Of a DNA stretch of 20,369 nt, positions 1-7,561 are shown piece by piece. The notes under the pieces were generated by a model. It ran no database searches and had not been told where the DNA came from. It saw only the letters and a program-made list of their open reading frames with translations. The DNA comes from Moniliella sp. 'wahieum' (lineage: Eukaryota > Basidiomycota > Moniliellomycetes > Moniliellales > Moniliellaceae). The translations under genes and the position numbers were made by a program. Where the stretch lies: contig RSEE01000189.1 of NCBI GenBank assembly GCA_003971905.1, positions 1 through 20,369 on the forward strand, written 5' to 3'. Within the stretch, counting starts at the first letter, position 1; every line of letters begins with the position of its first letter.

Positions 1-26
1 AACCCTAACCCTAACCCTAACCCTAA
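1..26. repeat. Telomere repeat, (CCCTAA)n
   Basis: Four AACCCT hexamers plus AA occupy the first 26 bases. The C-rich strand reads 5' to 3' from the end inward, which is the orientation of a left chromosome end. TTAGGG repeats are the usual fungal telomere sequence. The tract is short and exact, so the assembly probably stops inside a longer telomere. Confidence 0.95.
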
Positions 27-557
27 GCGCGGCAGAACGAGTCCGGGGCCCAAATGGCCGCCAGCGGGTGCCTCCCACACTTTGGCAAAGAAAAAGGATG
101 CGGGTCAGCTGAGACTGGCTTGCCCGCCCGCCAGAGAAGGTTTTCTGAAAGGGAAAACAAGCTCTGCAGCAGCTTCATCGCTTCGTCCGCCCCACGGGAC
201 TAGGCTGCAGATTTTTTGCGGGGCGTTCTGAACTGCGTGCGCCACGCCGTCTTGGACTGTTCAAGTTTAGTGCCAGTCGTAGGCTAAGGTGGGGAAGGTA
301 TCCGGCGTGCCGCATCCCTGGTCATCAGCGGTAACTGTATCCCAGCCGGATTGATGCCTCGGTCAAGTGTATGGCTGAGCAAGCCGAAGCAGAGCCGTCT
401 GAAGATGCCTTGGGCGCAGAAGCCCTTCTGGCCAATGTGCCCAAGGAAGGACTTGGGTGTTGCTACTATGTCGGTGAGCCTATCCAACTCGGTCTGTGCT
501 GGCCTCTTTTTGCTCTGAAGATTGGTGTGCGTCGGCGGCTCGCGGCATCAGCCTCGC

Positions 558-621
558 CATCAGGACTCCATGGAGAACATAACATGGGCCATCAGGTCTC
601 CATGGAGAGCATGCCATGGCC
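558..621. repeat. 32-bp imperfect tandem duplication (two copies)
   Basis: Copies at 558-589 and 590-621 both begin CATCAGG and share the core CTCCATGGAGA. They differ at about five positions. The unit is not a multiple of three, so a frame running through it would not repeat its peptide. Confidence 0.8.
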
Positions 622-1114
622 CGCAAATGGTGAGGCTGATCGGAGATCGTTGTCCTCATCACGCTGCCGATTCTAGGGGCCGAGGGAAGAGGAGCGGGCA
701 GCATAGTGGAGCGGGCGCCAAGACCTGGTGGGCTGGACTGGCCACAGAGGCGCAGCATATGCTCATCGTCCCGTTCTTTCTGATGGCGTTCGTCGTGGGG
801 CGTGCTTGTCTGGATATTGACTCTGATTTGCGACGGATGTTACCGCGCTCACAGATTCCTGTGTTTTTCTCCGTATGTTCATCATCCCAAGCGACCAGTC
901 GAAGCGTAATGCATGAAAATCACACCCTACAAGACGGCTTGACCTCTGGACCCTGCCTAAGAGCCAGGGGGGCGAGTTAATCGTGGAAGGTAGGATGGCT
1001 ATCCAACTGACAGCGATTGATGCTTAGCGCGTAGCGCCGACCAGACGCCTGCGGTTATTCATTCTCACCCCGGGCGAGCATACACTTGTCGCTGCCCACC
1101 GGCTGCCCGCAGTC

Positions 1115-1276
1115 TCAGGGTGTGGCGGCGTAGTGACTAGTGATGGGACATGTGTCATCGATGCAGTTGATGACGCAACACACACAGTCGACCGTGCAAT
1201 AGCGAGCAAGTCGGTGCGGGTCGGTTGGTGCCTGGCAAGCGTCGCACACTGGCCCGTGGCCTCCTGTGGGGGGAGG
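1115..1276 (-). other. Possible Cys-rich terminal exon, unrecognised
   Basis: On the minus strand an open frame ending at 1115 encodes about 50 residues rich in cysteine. It includes CDACQ, RYCTVDCVCCVINC and DDTCP and ends in HYAATP. The frame has no ATG; upstream it only reaches a TTG near 1378. A pyrimidine-rich CCCCCCACAG just before the Cys-rich part could be an intron acceptor, which would make this a last exon. Regular Cys spacing is the only support. I do not recognise the family, and the frame may be chance. Confidence 0.25.
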
Positions 1277-1367
1277 CGAACCTGCCTCGGATACTGGCCA
1301 AGGCAAAGACAACTCCTCATGTATACCACCCCACACGAGAGAAGAGCACAAGACACGCGTCGCAGTT

Positions 1368-1399
1368 TCAACGTTCAACGTACGTACGTACGTTCAACC
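1368..1399. repeat. TCAACGT heptamers with ACGTACGT tract
   Basis: Two TCAACGT heptamers at 1368-1381 run into a self-complementary (ACGT)n tract and then another ACGTTCAACC. The same heptamer recurs in other spacers of this window, near 6844-6865 and 7271-7303. Confidence 0.75.
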
Positions 1400-1400
1400 A

Positions 1401-1422
1401 TCGATCACTGATTAATGATCGA
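1401..1422. repeat. Short inverted repeat
   Basis: TCGATCA at 1401-1407 is the exact reverse complement of TGATCGA at 1416-1422, with an AT-rich 8-base loop between them. It could form a small hairpin or be a dyad binding site. It sits directly after the ACGT tract and about 220 bp upstream of the PEBP gene start. Confidence 0.6.
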
Positions 1423-1580
1423 CGACCATACTCTGTATCTATGCGGTGCAACTCTCAGTATACAGGTACGTACTGGGAACCGCTAAGCCACCGAAAAAGC
1501 GGAGGGCGTACGCATACTTCGGCCGAATTTGGAGTCACCACACCTCTCCCGCACGTTTCCCACAACCTGCCATAGGACAC

Positions 1581-1587
1581 TTAAAAA
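1581..1587 (+). promoter_or_regulatory. TATA-like element before the PEBP gene
   Basis: TTAAAAA lies about 55 bases before the ATG at 1641, and a pyrimidine-rich leader follows. Distance and composition fit a fungal core promoter. There is no further support. Confidence 0.35.
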
Positions 1588-1640
1588 GGCAGATGATTCC
1601 ATCCCCCTCCACCCTTCCTTGCTCTTCACCATCACCTACC

Positions 1641-2435
1641 ATGACTCGGTTTCCTCTCTTGGTCCTCGCAACTCTCCTCACATGTCTGCCCACGCGTTCG
1701 GCTTGGGCCCTACCGACAAAGGCAGCTTCAGCATTGTCCCACCAAACATATCCGTACCCTGGTTTCATCTACCAGGCCAGTCGGAGTTGCACCTCAACTT
1801 TGCCAACTCGAACGTGTCTGCGGTCGTTGAACAACCCGGCCAGCTTCTCACACCCAATCGTAAGTCCTTGTCCCCCAATGGAGAAAGGAGACCGATGAGT
1901 ATCGGGTAATAGAGGATGAGACGTGAAAGGCGAGAAGGGATGTCTGATATTCTTATTCCCCCGACTGGCACAGAAACCACGGCTCTCCCGCAAATGGGTG
2001 TCAACCCGCTGTTTGCCCTCGCGCACGGGACGGAGGACAAGTATATCTTCTTTATGTTGATCCGTCGATCTACGGGACGAACGGGTCTGAAGTTGCCCTG
2101 CACACACTTGTGGCCAATTTGACCATTGCCTACCCCCTCTGGAGGGCTGGTTGACCAACTTGACCTACACCTCCGGCGATGTTCTGGCTCCTTACATCAT
2201 CCCCACACCGTACGAGGGCGCCGACGTCCACAGCTATACCCAACTACTGTTTGCCCAACCTCTGGGATGGACCCTTCCGTCCAAATATGACTACCTTCTC
2301 CCTTATAACCCGGCAAACCTAACGAACCGTCTCGGTCTTGACCTAGCCGAGTTTGTCCAAGGAGCAGGCCTGGGCGAGCCGTTAGCGGCAACGTACTACA
2401 ACATGTCCAAGATCCCCGAGCCCGCGTCGAGTTGA
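1641..2435 (+). CDS. Secreted PEBP-family (phosphatidylethanolamine-binding) protein
   Basis: The ATG at 1641 opens a signal peptide: a Thr/Arg start, then PLLVLATLLTCLPTRSAWA with a plausible cut after AWA. The mature part shows PEBP hallmarks: LYVDPSIYGTNG near 2053-2088 (the DPD-like anion-site strand), VALHTLVANLTIAYP, then DVLAPYIIPTPYEGADVHSY and TQLLFAQP, corresponding to the family's APY-PP and G-x-HRY-FLL-QP segments. Total length of about 226 codons suits the family. Several N-glycosylation sequons (NVS, NLT, NGS, NMS) fit secretion. PEBPs bind phospholipid head groups or act as inhibitors; the ligand here is unknown. One intron lies at 1860-1973. Frame changes fall near 1690-1735, 2047-2056 and 2133-2148, the last next to a C5 run. 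The stop is TGA at 2433. No partner gene is adjacent. Confidence 0.8.
1860..1973 (+). other. Intron of the PEBP gene
   Basis: The donor is GTAAGT and the acceptor is GGCACAG. Splicing joins an AAT C half-codon to AA ACC, giving Pro-Asn-Gln-Thr-Thr in the same frame on both sides. The length of 114 bases is typical of fungal introns. Confidence 0.7.
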
Positions 2436-3750
2436 CACATTCTCTCTCTTTCCGTGTGCATGAAGCGAAGTGCATGTTCCGAGCTCCGTCTGATTTGATC
2501 AGATTCGATCGTATGCGAACTCAGCTCAGGCTCGTCGGCTCTACCCAACACTCGACCTGCTCCCAAATCCAATACAGTCCGATCAAGTGAATCGGTAGCT
2601 ACCGCGTGGTTATCGAGTTGTCAGTATCCTTGCGATATTAGTCGACCCATGCCCATTTATCTTACATTTCTATGTTGTGCCTGCGGCAACCTTCCCCCTG
2701 CTTCTTTGCTCCCCGTTCTACCTCTGTTCGTTAGCCTTTTGATCTAGCCTGTCCCCATGGTCGGTGGGGGATCTTTCCCCATCCCCCGTCCTCGTCCCTC
2801 CAGACCTATCCTGTTCACCACCTGCCCGTTTCCCATGAATTGATTCTGTGCGGGCAACTTCTGCTCGTAGTTATTCCTCCGCCCCTCGTCCTTGTTTTCC
2901 AGCTCCCGTAGCTTGCTTTCAGCCGTTCATCCAAACAGGTCGCGTGTGCCCTCGTGCCACGTGTGAAAAGCCGCGTGGGTCCTCCATCCAGCCAAACCAC
3001 CTTTTCAGTAAGAGTTCAGCTCCAGCTCTGACATTGTTCGTCCTCCGCTGCCCCTTCCCGTCCCTGAGTCTCGAAGGCTCCAGACACATTACTACCGTCC
3101 AAGCTGATGTAATGTAGCCATGTCACATCTGCAGCACCTCTTCTGTGCGCCGAGAGGTCACTTCTTGTCCCTAACCCCGCTCGGACACACCGATCAGCCC
3201 AAGCGCGTAACTCCCGTGAGTTGACCTAAGGATCTCCAAGGGATCGTACCTCTGACCTTCCCCCCCCCCGGGCGTCCCACCTGGCGGTGCCTGCCCCTGA
3301 CAGTGTCATATAATACGTGTATGCAGCAGATAAGGGCATTTTGAATCCAACGTAAAAGTTCAGCTGACAGGGGAGTTACTCTCTGTGCTCACCTGGCAGT
3401 CCTTTCCACGTTTGCCACTAGTCGCCTTGCTTCAATTGTGTCCTCCCATTCCTGGAATTTGATTACAACCATCCCTATGCCCACGCAGTTGTAGATCTGA
3501 TCAGTCTCATCTCGAGACTCTCATCAGTTCGCGACCGCGATGTGTGGCCTGTATTATACTGCTAGTCTATCTTCAGATATCAAGACATATCGGTGGAAGA
3601 ATGAATCGATAGTGGCAATGGCGCGAAAAGGGAAGAAAGGTGTGTCTACAGCCAGCTGCCAGGTTCGTAAACAATGATTGTTTTTGGATCGATGGTATAA
3701 TAGTCTGACGAGTGCATATATCTGCTGTAATTACCCCATTGCCAACTAGT

Positions 3751-3790
3751 GATGCGCATCATGCATGCATCATGCACATCATGGCCAAAT
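3751..3790. repeat. Cluster of short ATGC/ATCATG palindromes
   Basis: GATGCGCATC at 3751-3760 and ATGCATGCAT at 3761-3770 are each perfect palindromes, and further CATGCACATCATGG steps follow. The tract could form small cruciforms or be a composite binding site. Confidence 0.5.
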
Positions 3791-3827
3791 CCTTCATCAC
3801 ATTAATCACGCTGCTTCACGCATGATG

Positions 3828-4199
3828 TCATGCGTCGACAGCGGGCGAGATCTCGGAGCGGCTCACAGCCTCTTTTATGCCCCCACCGACGCCGTCAGCA
3901 AGGCGCTGAGAGCTGCCAGTGCGCCCTACACGCTTCGCCTCCACTTCATTCATCATCGACATGCCACTGATATCTCTGTGACAGGCCACCTGCCCGGCCA
4001 GGTATACTCCTGCCCCAAGCCGACGGATGCTGCGCCCGCGCGCGCTTGCTGCCACAACATCCCAGGCAGCATGGGGGTAGTCAGACACGACGCGCGAGTG
4101 TGATCGAGTGATCTCCGCATCTATATCATGTCGCTTTTCCCCCGCCGTGTTCATCAGCCGGTAAGCGTTTAAATACCCTGATCCTGCTTCAATCGCCAT
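3828..4199 (-). CDS. Hypothetical protein, 123 aa, doubtful
   Basis: An uninterrupted minus-strand frame runs from an ATG at 4199 to a stop at 3828. It could extend upstream to a GTG at 4280. It contains NTAGEKRHDIDAEIT, YPHAAWDVVAASARG and GAGVYLAGQVACHRD. I recognise no domain, signal peptide or membrane segment. It is divergent from the epsin gene, with only about 115 bases between the two starts. The opposite strand is also open for 112 codons here, so chance in a GC-rich region is a real alternative. It is one of the few long frames not broken by indels. Confidence 0.25.
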   Translation of the reverse strand: MAIEAGSGYLNAYRLMNTAGEKRHDIDAEITRSHSRVVSDYPHAAWDVVAASARGRSIRRLGAGVYLAGQVACHRDISGMSMMNEVEAKRVGRTGSSQRLADGVGGGIKEAVSRSEISPAVDA

Positions 4200-4315
4200 G
4201 CTGGCCAACTCCCATACAGACGTCCGGCCATCCCTCCCCTCCCTCAGTCCGAGGAGTGTTTGGCCTGTATACGCCTCCACGGCGAACGTATCGCCCTCCC
4301 CTACAATAGGACACG

Positions 4316-5774
4316 ATGGTGTTCAAAACGGTGTTCAAAACCGCATACCGCGCGTTGAAGAACCTGCGCTACAACAGCTCCGAGGTCCTGATCCGCCGGG
4401 CCACCAGCAACACCGAGTCCTCCAACTGAAGATCTACTGGCTGAGATTGTGCGACGGACGTATTCACGCGAGGAGTTTATGCTGATGATGGCTATGCTCG
4501 ACCGTCGCCTGAATGACCGAACGCGCCAGTGGCGGCACGTGTTCAAGTCCCTCTGTCTTGTCGGCTACCTTTTGCGTGACGGCTCCCCGCTACCGTTGAA
4601 TACTTCCATAACAATGTCTACCTCATCAAGACCCTGCGTGAGTTCCAATACACCAGCAAGGCTGGCGAAGATCATGGCGAACTAGGTACGTGCCTTACTT
4701 CGCTCTGTGATGGTGGCCATCCAATTGACTTATGATTCACCGTTATTACACATTCGTATCATGCGCACACCTCAGTTCGCGACAAGGCGCGCGAGATCAG
4801 CATGCTCCTTAGTAATGACCATCAGTTGCGCCGCATCCGGGTACGCTTCCCCCACCGGCGGCGTTCTCTTACCACGTTGTGTCTCTTCTGATGATTCAAT
4901 CATTGATGAGGAAGATTGGCCCGCGTTGAGTACGACCAAGAGGCCGAGCGTCGCCAGCGTGACCAAAATGCTGCCAAAGCACGAGCGTTGGAGGAGAAGC
5001 GCAGGGCTGCTTTGGAACAAGACCATGCTCTGTCTCTAAGACGTGCACAAGAGGCGTTGTATGACCAACAGCGGGAAGACACCCAGGTACGTGCGGCACT
5101 TTCAGAAAAACAGCAAGTGGAGGCCTTGCACGCTCAGCACCTTGAACAAGGTGGCTGGCCACGCCACGAGCAGACACCAAAATGTTGGCCTAGCCGCTCA
5201 GTACACGAGCATGTTGCCTTCTTGCAATCCCTACCAAATGGTTTCTGTGCAGCCTCAGTTTTCCTCTTCTCTGGCGGATCTACCAACCCTTTCGCTGCGC
5301 ATTCCATGACGGACCAAGTCCCCTCGTCGCCCTCTGTCATGCCCACCCCATCCTCGCCATGTCGCGTGCGACCAGTGTGACTTCAAGTTCGAGCTTCACC
5401 ACCCGCCCAGCCTCATCCGTGCAAACCAACCCTTACTATCAAGCTCGGTCCAAAGCCGGTTCAGCATTTATGGACCAGCTCGATTGATGCTGGCTAATGG
5501 CAAAGGGATTGATACTTTTGGCAACACGGGAAATCAACGGCTAGGGCACTTTGCTCACAACGGACCCGTCTCTTCATCTCTGACCGTGCCCAATTGGCCC
5601 CGTGGCTTCTCCCTTTGCTTAGCGAGTTTTGACTACATTGAGCTCTGGCCACAGCATGGGTTTCCCTGCCACCCTTTTACCGATCCCCTAGGCATCTTTT
5701 TCACTTTTGACGACTGTCGTCTGTCCCCAACAGTCATCCTGTTTTCCATCCAAAGCCTACTAAACTCACACTGA
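4316..5774 (+). CDS. Epsin, ENTH-domain endocytic adaptor (Ent1/Ent2 type)
   Basis: Epsins bind PI(4,5)P2 and bend the membrane at clathrin-coated endocytic sites. The ATG at 4316 starts an ENTH domain very like yeast Ent1/2: ALKNLRYNSSEVLIRRATSN, then LLAEIVRRTYSREEFMLMMA, MLDRRLNDRTRQWRHVFKSL, YLLRDGS, NNVYLIKTLREFQYTSKAGE and VRDKAREISMLLSNDHQLRR. A basic, Gln/Glu-rich stretch follows with two UIM-like segments (LEQDHALSLRRAQEA and EDTQVRAALSEKQ). The tail carries NPYQ, STNPF (EH-domain ligand) and TNPYYQAR, and a conserved-looking GIDTFGNTG near 5505-5535. Frames change near 4427 (loss next to a C), 4585-4588 (C4), about 5150, about 5280, about 5355 and 5485. Introns are at 4686-4775 and about 4841-4914. 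The C-terminal end is uncertain; similarity fades after about 5555, and 5774 is the first stop in that frame. Confidence 0.93.
4686..4775 (+). other. Intron 1 of the epsin gene
   Basis: The donor is GTACGT and the acceptor is CACCTCAG. Splicing joins GAA CTA G to TT CGC GAC, giving Glu-Leu-Val-Arg-Asp, which is exactly the ENTH-family sequence at this point. The length is 90 bases, with a TTATGAT/CTTATGA-like branch region. Confidence 0.85.
4841..4914 (+). other. Probable intron 2 of the epsin gene
   Basis: The donor is GTACGC, directly after the last ENTH codons (RRIR). The intervening sequence is pyrimidine-rich with TGATTCAAT as a possible branch site. AG dinucleotides at 4910 and 4914 are acceptor candidates. 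Neither restores the downstream frame exactly, so the 3' edge is uncertain by a few bases or an indel intervenes. Confidence 0.45.
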
Positions 5775-6707
5775 GAGCCAGCAGAACTCTCAACAAGCCC
5801 CTTCTCCTGGTCATCCTCCCCTTCTCACCAAGAGTCCTGCATGGTGACAGCTCTATCCGTCAACCTTCTTATACTATAGCATATTACATTTTCGAATGCC
5901 AACTATCCGTCCTCGTTTTCGCCCATGATGGTTCCTCTACCAGGCTCACAGTCTCGCAGAAAACAGGGGATACAAGCCGAGTGCGGTGATCCCCGCTTCA
6001 GACCAGTGGCCTGGCGCGTAAGGGGAAGATGTGCAAATAGCTGGACGAGGCAATCCACATGTATTGGTAGAACGAAGAGAAGATTTGTGGGCAAAGAGAT
6101 GTTATGGAAGATGGAGAAGAAGAGATGACGGGAGCAGGGAGGTGTTGATGCCCGCCTCAGACCTTATCCCCATATGCGTCGCGGCGCCCGCGTCGATGGA
6201 TTAGGCGTGGCGCGTAACACGTAGTTGGCAATGGGCCTGCTATCTAATATAGAACCTGGGGCCTGAGATCGAGAGGCGCCCACAGGCAAAAAGACGCAGG
6301 TACTCGATACACTGCTGGCAAATACAGAGCGGAAACCATCAGAGCCATCATGCATCACCCGTCCGCAGTCGCACGATGGCGCTGCGCACCATCGAAGGCA
6401 CTGGGTCTGTGCGATGAGCGCCACCTATCGAGTCTCCTGTCGAGATGCGGCGGCGCACCCGAGGCTGACGCGCTGACGACGGAGCCGGTGGGGGCGAGGC
6501 TGGCGACGCAGGACGAGGCAGTGGCTAGGGGTCGGCGGAGCAGCGACCAACGGAAAACGAACACAGATCGGGGCACAGACCTGCGCCAGCCGAACGGTCG
6601 TGCGCACGGGCCCCATCTATGTTCGTCTCGCGCTAGCATCATGCATCACAACAATAAGCCACTCGGGGGAGAGCTGCCGGAAGGAGAGAGCGGCCACGTT
6701 GCCCCCT

Positions 6708-6760
6708 GTCACATGCATGTCACATGCCCCATGCCACATGTCAATGTCACACGTCACGCG
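6708..6760. repeat. CACATG/GTCACATGC-rich tract
   Basis: The segment repeats TGTCACATGC-like words (TGTCACATGCA, TGTCACATGCC, CCACATGTCA, TGTCACACGTCACGCGTCA). The units are imperfect and of varying length, so this is a degenerate short repeat or a run of E-box-like CANNTG sites. Confidence 0.5.
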
Positions 6761-6843
6761 TCAGCACTATCGCTATGAAGCTATGAACGTATGAACGTCG
6801 AACCTGTGTCTCGGCCTACTCAACGGTGAACTCCACTACGTAC

Positions 6844-6865
6844 GTCAACGGGTCAACGTTCAACC
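6844..6865. repeat. TCAAC/ACGTTCAAC repeat block
   Basis: GTCAACGGGTCAACG followed by TTCAACC gives three TCAAC words seven to nine bases apart. It is preceded by ACTACGTACG. This is the same word family as at 1368-1399 and 7271-7303. Confidence 0.6.
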
Positions 6866-6913
6866 ACTCGGCGTGGGCATCTGCATCAGAGAGTCGATGA
6901 TCGATGAACTGGT

Positions 6914-6985
6914 GAAGCTTAGCTTGAAGCTTCAAGAATTCAAGCTTCAAGACGTCGAAGCTTCCCTGACACTGGAAGCTTAGAA
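6914..6985. promoter_or_regulatory. Heat-shock-element-like GAAGCTTC cluster
   Basis: Five AAGCTT hexamers start at 6915, 6927, 6942, 6958 and 6977. Bases 6926-6938 read GAAgcTTCaaGAA, an exact GAAnnTTCnnGAA. This is the three-unit alternating nGAAn pattern bound by heat shock factor trimers. A second GAAgcTTC lies at 6957-6964. Bases 6923-6936 are a perfect 14-base palindrome. The cluster is about 580-650 bases upstream of the DUF2235 start and about 1.1 kb after the epsin gene. HSF binding is an inference from the motif. Confidence 0.5.
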
Positions 6986-7270
6986 GACGCACTCGGGCTT
7001 CAGCGCTTCAGCGCCGGCGAGAGCTAACCCTCCTGAGGACGGTCGCCGGGTATTGAATTCGGACAAGAATTGCTACTTGTGGGAGCGCGGGTATTCAGAA
7101 CTCAGGATCCCAGAGAAACGCGCACAGGCACGCGGACGACGGAGTTCAAGGGACACGATTCCATCTGTAACATGTAACAGGTAAGCGCTGTGTGTTGGGT
7201 ACGTACCTTACCTGTTTGGCCACACCAAAAGAGACGCTTCGGTCGTTCCCAACCCAGTTTCATGAGACGG

Positions 7271-7303
7271 TCAACGTTCAACGTTCAACGTTCAACGTTC
7301 AAC
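7271..7303. repeat. TCAACGT microsatellite, 4.7 copies
   Basis: Four exact TCAACGT heptamers plus TCAAC run without interruption. AACGTT inside the junctions is self-complementary. The repeat lies about 260 bases upstream of the DUF2235 gene. Confidence 0.9.
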
Positions 7304-7440
7304 AAACCTTAGCTGTGGCGCAGAGCGCTAGCTGGTCCCCTCTCACGACACGGGGCACCACGCACCGCGCACCGCGCACCCACGTTGCCAATTCTTCTCC
7401 CTGTGGACTCTGATTCCCCAGTTGGCTTTCACAGGGAAAG

Positions 7441-7450
7441 TAATATATGT
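7441..7450 (+). promoter_or_regulatory. TATA-like element before the DUF2235 gene
   Basis: TAATATATGT lies about 115 bases before the ATG at 7562. A CT-rich block (TTCTCTCTCTCCTTT at 7486-7500) between them resembles a fungal transcription start region. This supports 7562 as the first ATG of the transcript. Confidence 0.45.
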
Positions 7451-7561
7451 AGAGGCCCCCGCAGCCTCGTCTGCGCAAGTTCCCGTTCTCTCTCTCCTTT
7501 ACTCACGTCCATCGACCAGACCAACTCCCAGCACGGTTTCATCTGCGTTTCCCCTCGACCC

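Larger units (their letters stand above)
27..1640. other. Subtelomeric region without a recognisable gene
   Basis: I could not match any reading frame here to a known family. The stretch holds a 32-bp tandem duplication at 558-621, a Cys-rich minus-strand frame at 1115-1276, TCAACGT repeats with ACGT steps at 1368-1399 and a short inverted repeat at 1401-1422. A minus-strand frame at 284-487 and plus-strand frames at 371-676 and 522-980 are open, but they overlap one another and show no recognisable domain. No helicase motifs of telomere-linked RecQ type and no transposase motifs were seen. Confidence 0.6.
2436..4315. other. Spacer between the PEBP gene and the epsin gene
   Basis: About 1.9 kb with no recognised gene. 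The first part, to about 3250, is pyrimidine-rich on the plus strand and is interrupted by stops in all frames. A C9 run lies near 3261. At 3751-3790 there is a cluster of ATGC palindromes. The last 500 bases hold an unrecognised open minus-strand frame (3828-4199) and probably the epsin promoter. No TATA box is convincing. Confidence 0.5.
5775..7561. other. Repeat-rich spacer before the DUF2235 gene
   Basis: About 1.8 kb without a recognised gene. Plus-strand (6350-6778) and minus-strand (6355-6642) frames overlap and look like chance in GC-rich DNA. The spacer holds a CACATG-rich tract (6708-6760), TCAACGT-type repeats (6844-6865, 7271-7303), a GAAGCTTC cluster (6914-6985) and an AT-rich core-promoter candidate at 7441-7450. 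Confidence 0.6.

Noticed and set aside
27..1640. Telomere-linked helicase or transposon next to the telomere
   Set aside because: No helicase Walker, DEAH-like or transposase motif could be seen in any frame, and no terminal repeats were found.
6350..6778. Plus-strand 142-codon frame with His/Met-rich end
   Set aside because: The end is the CACATG repeat tract, the opposite strand is equally open, and no family resemblance is visible.
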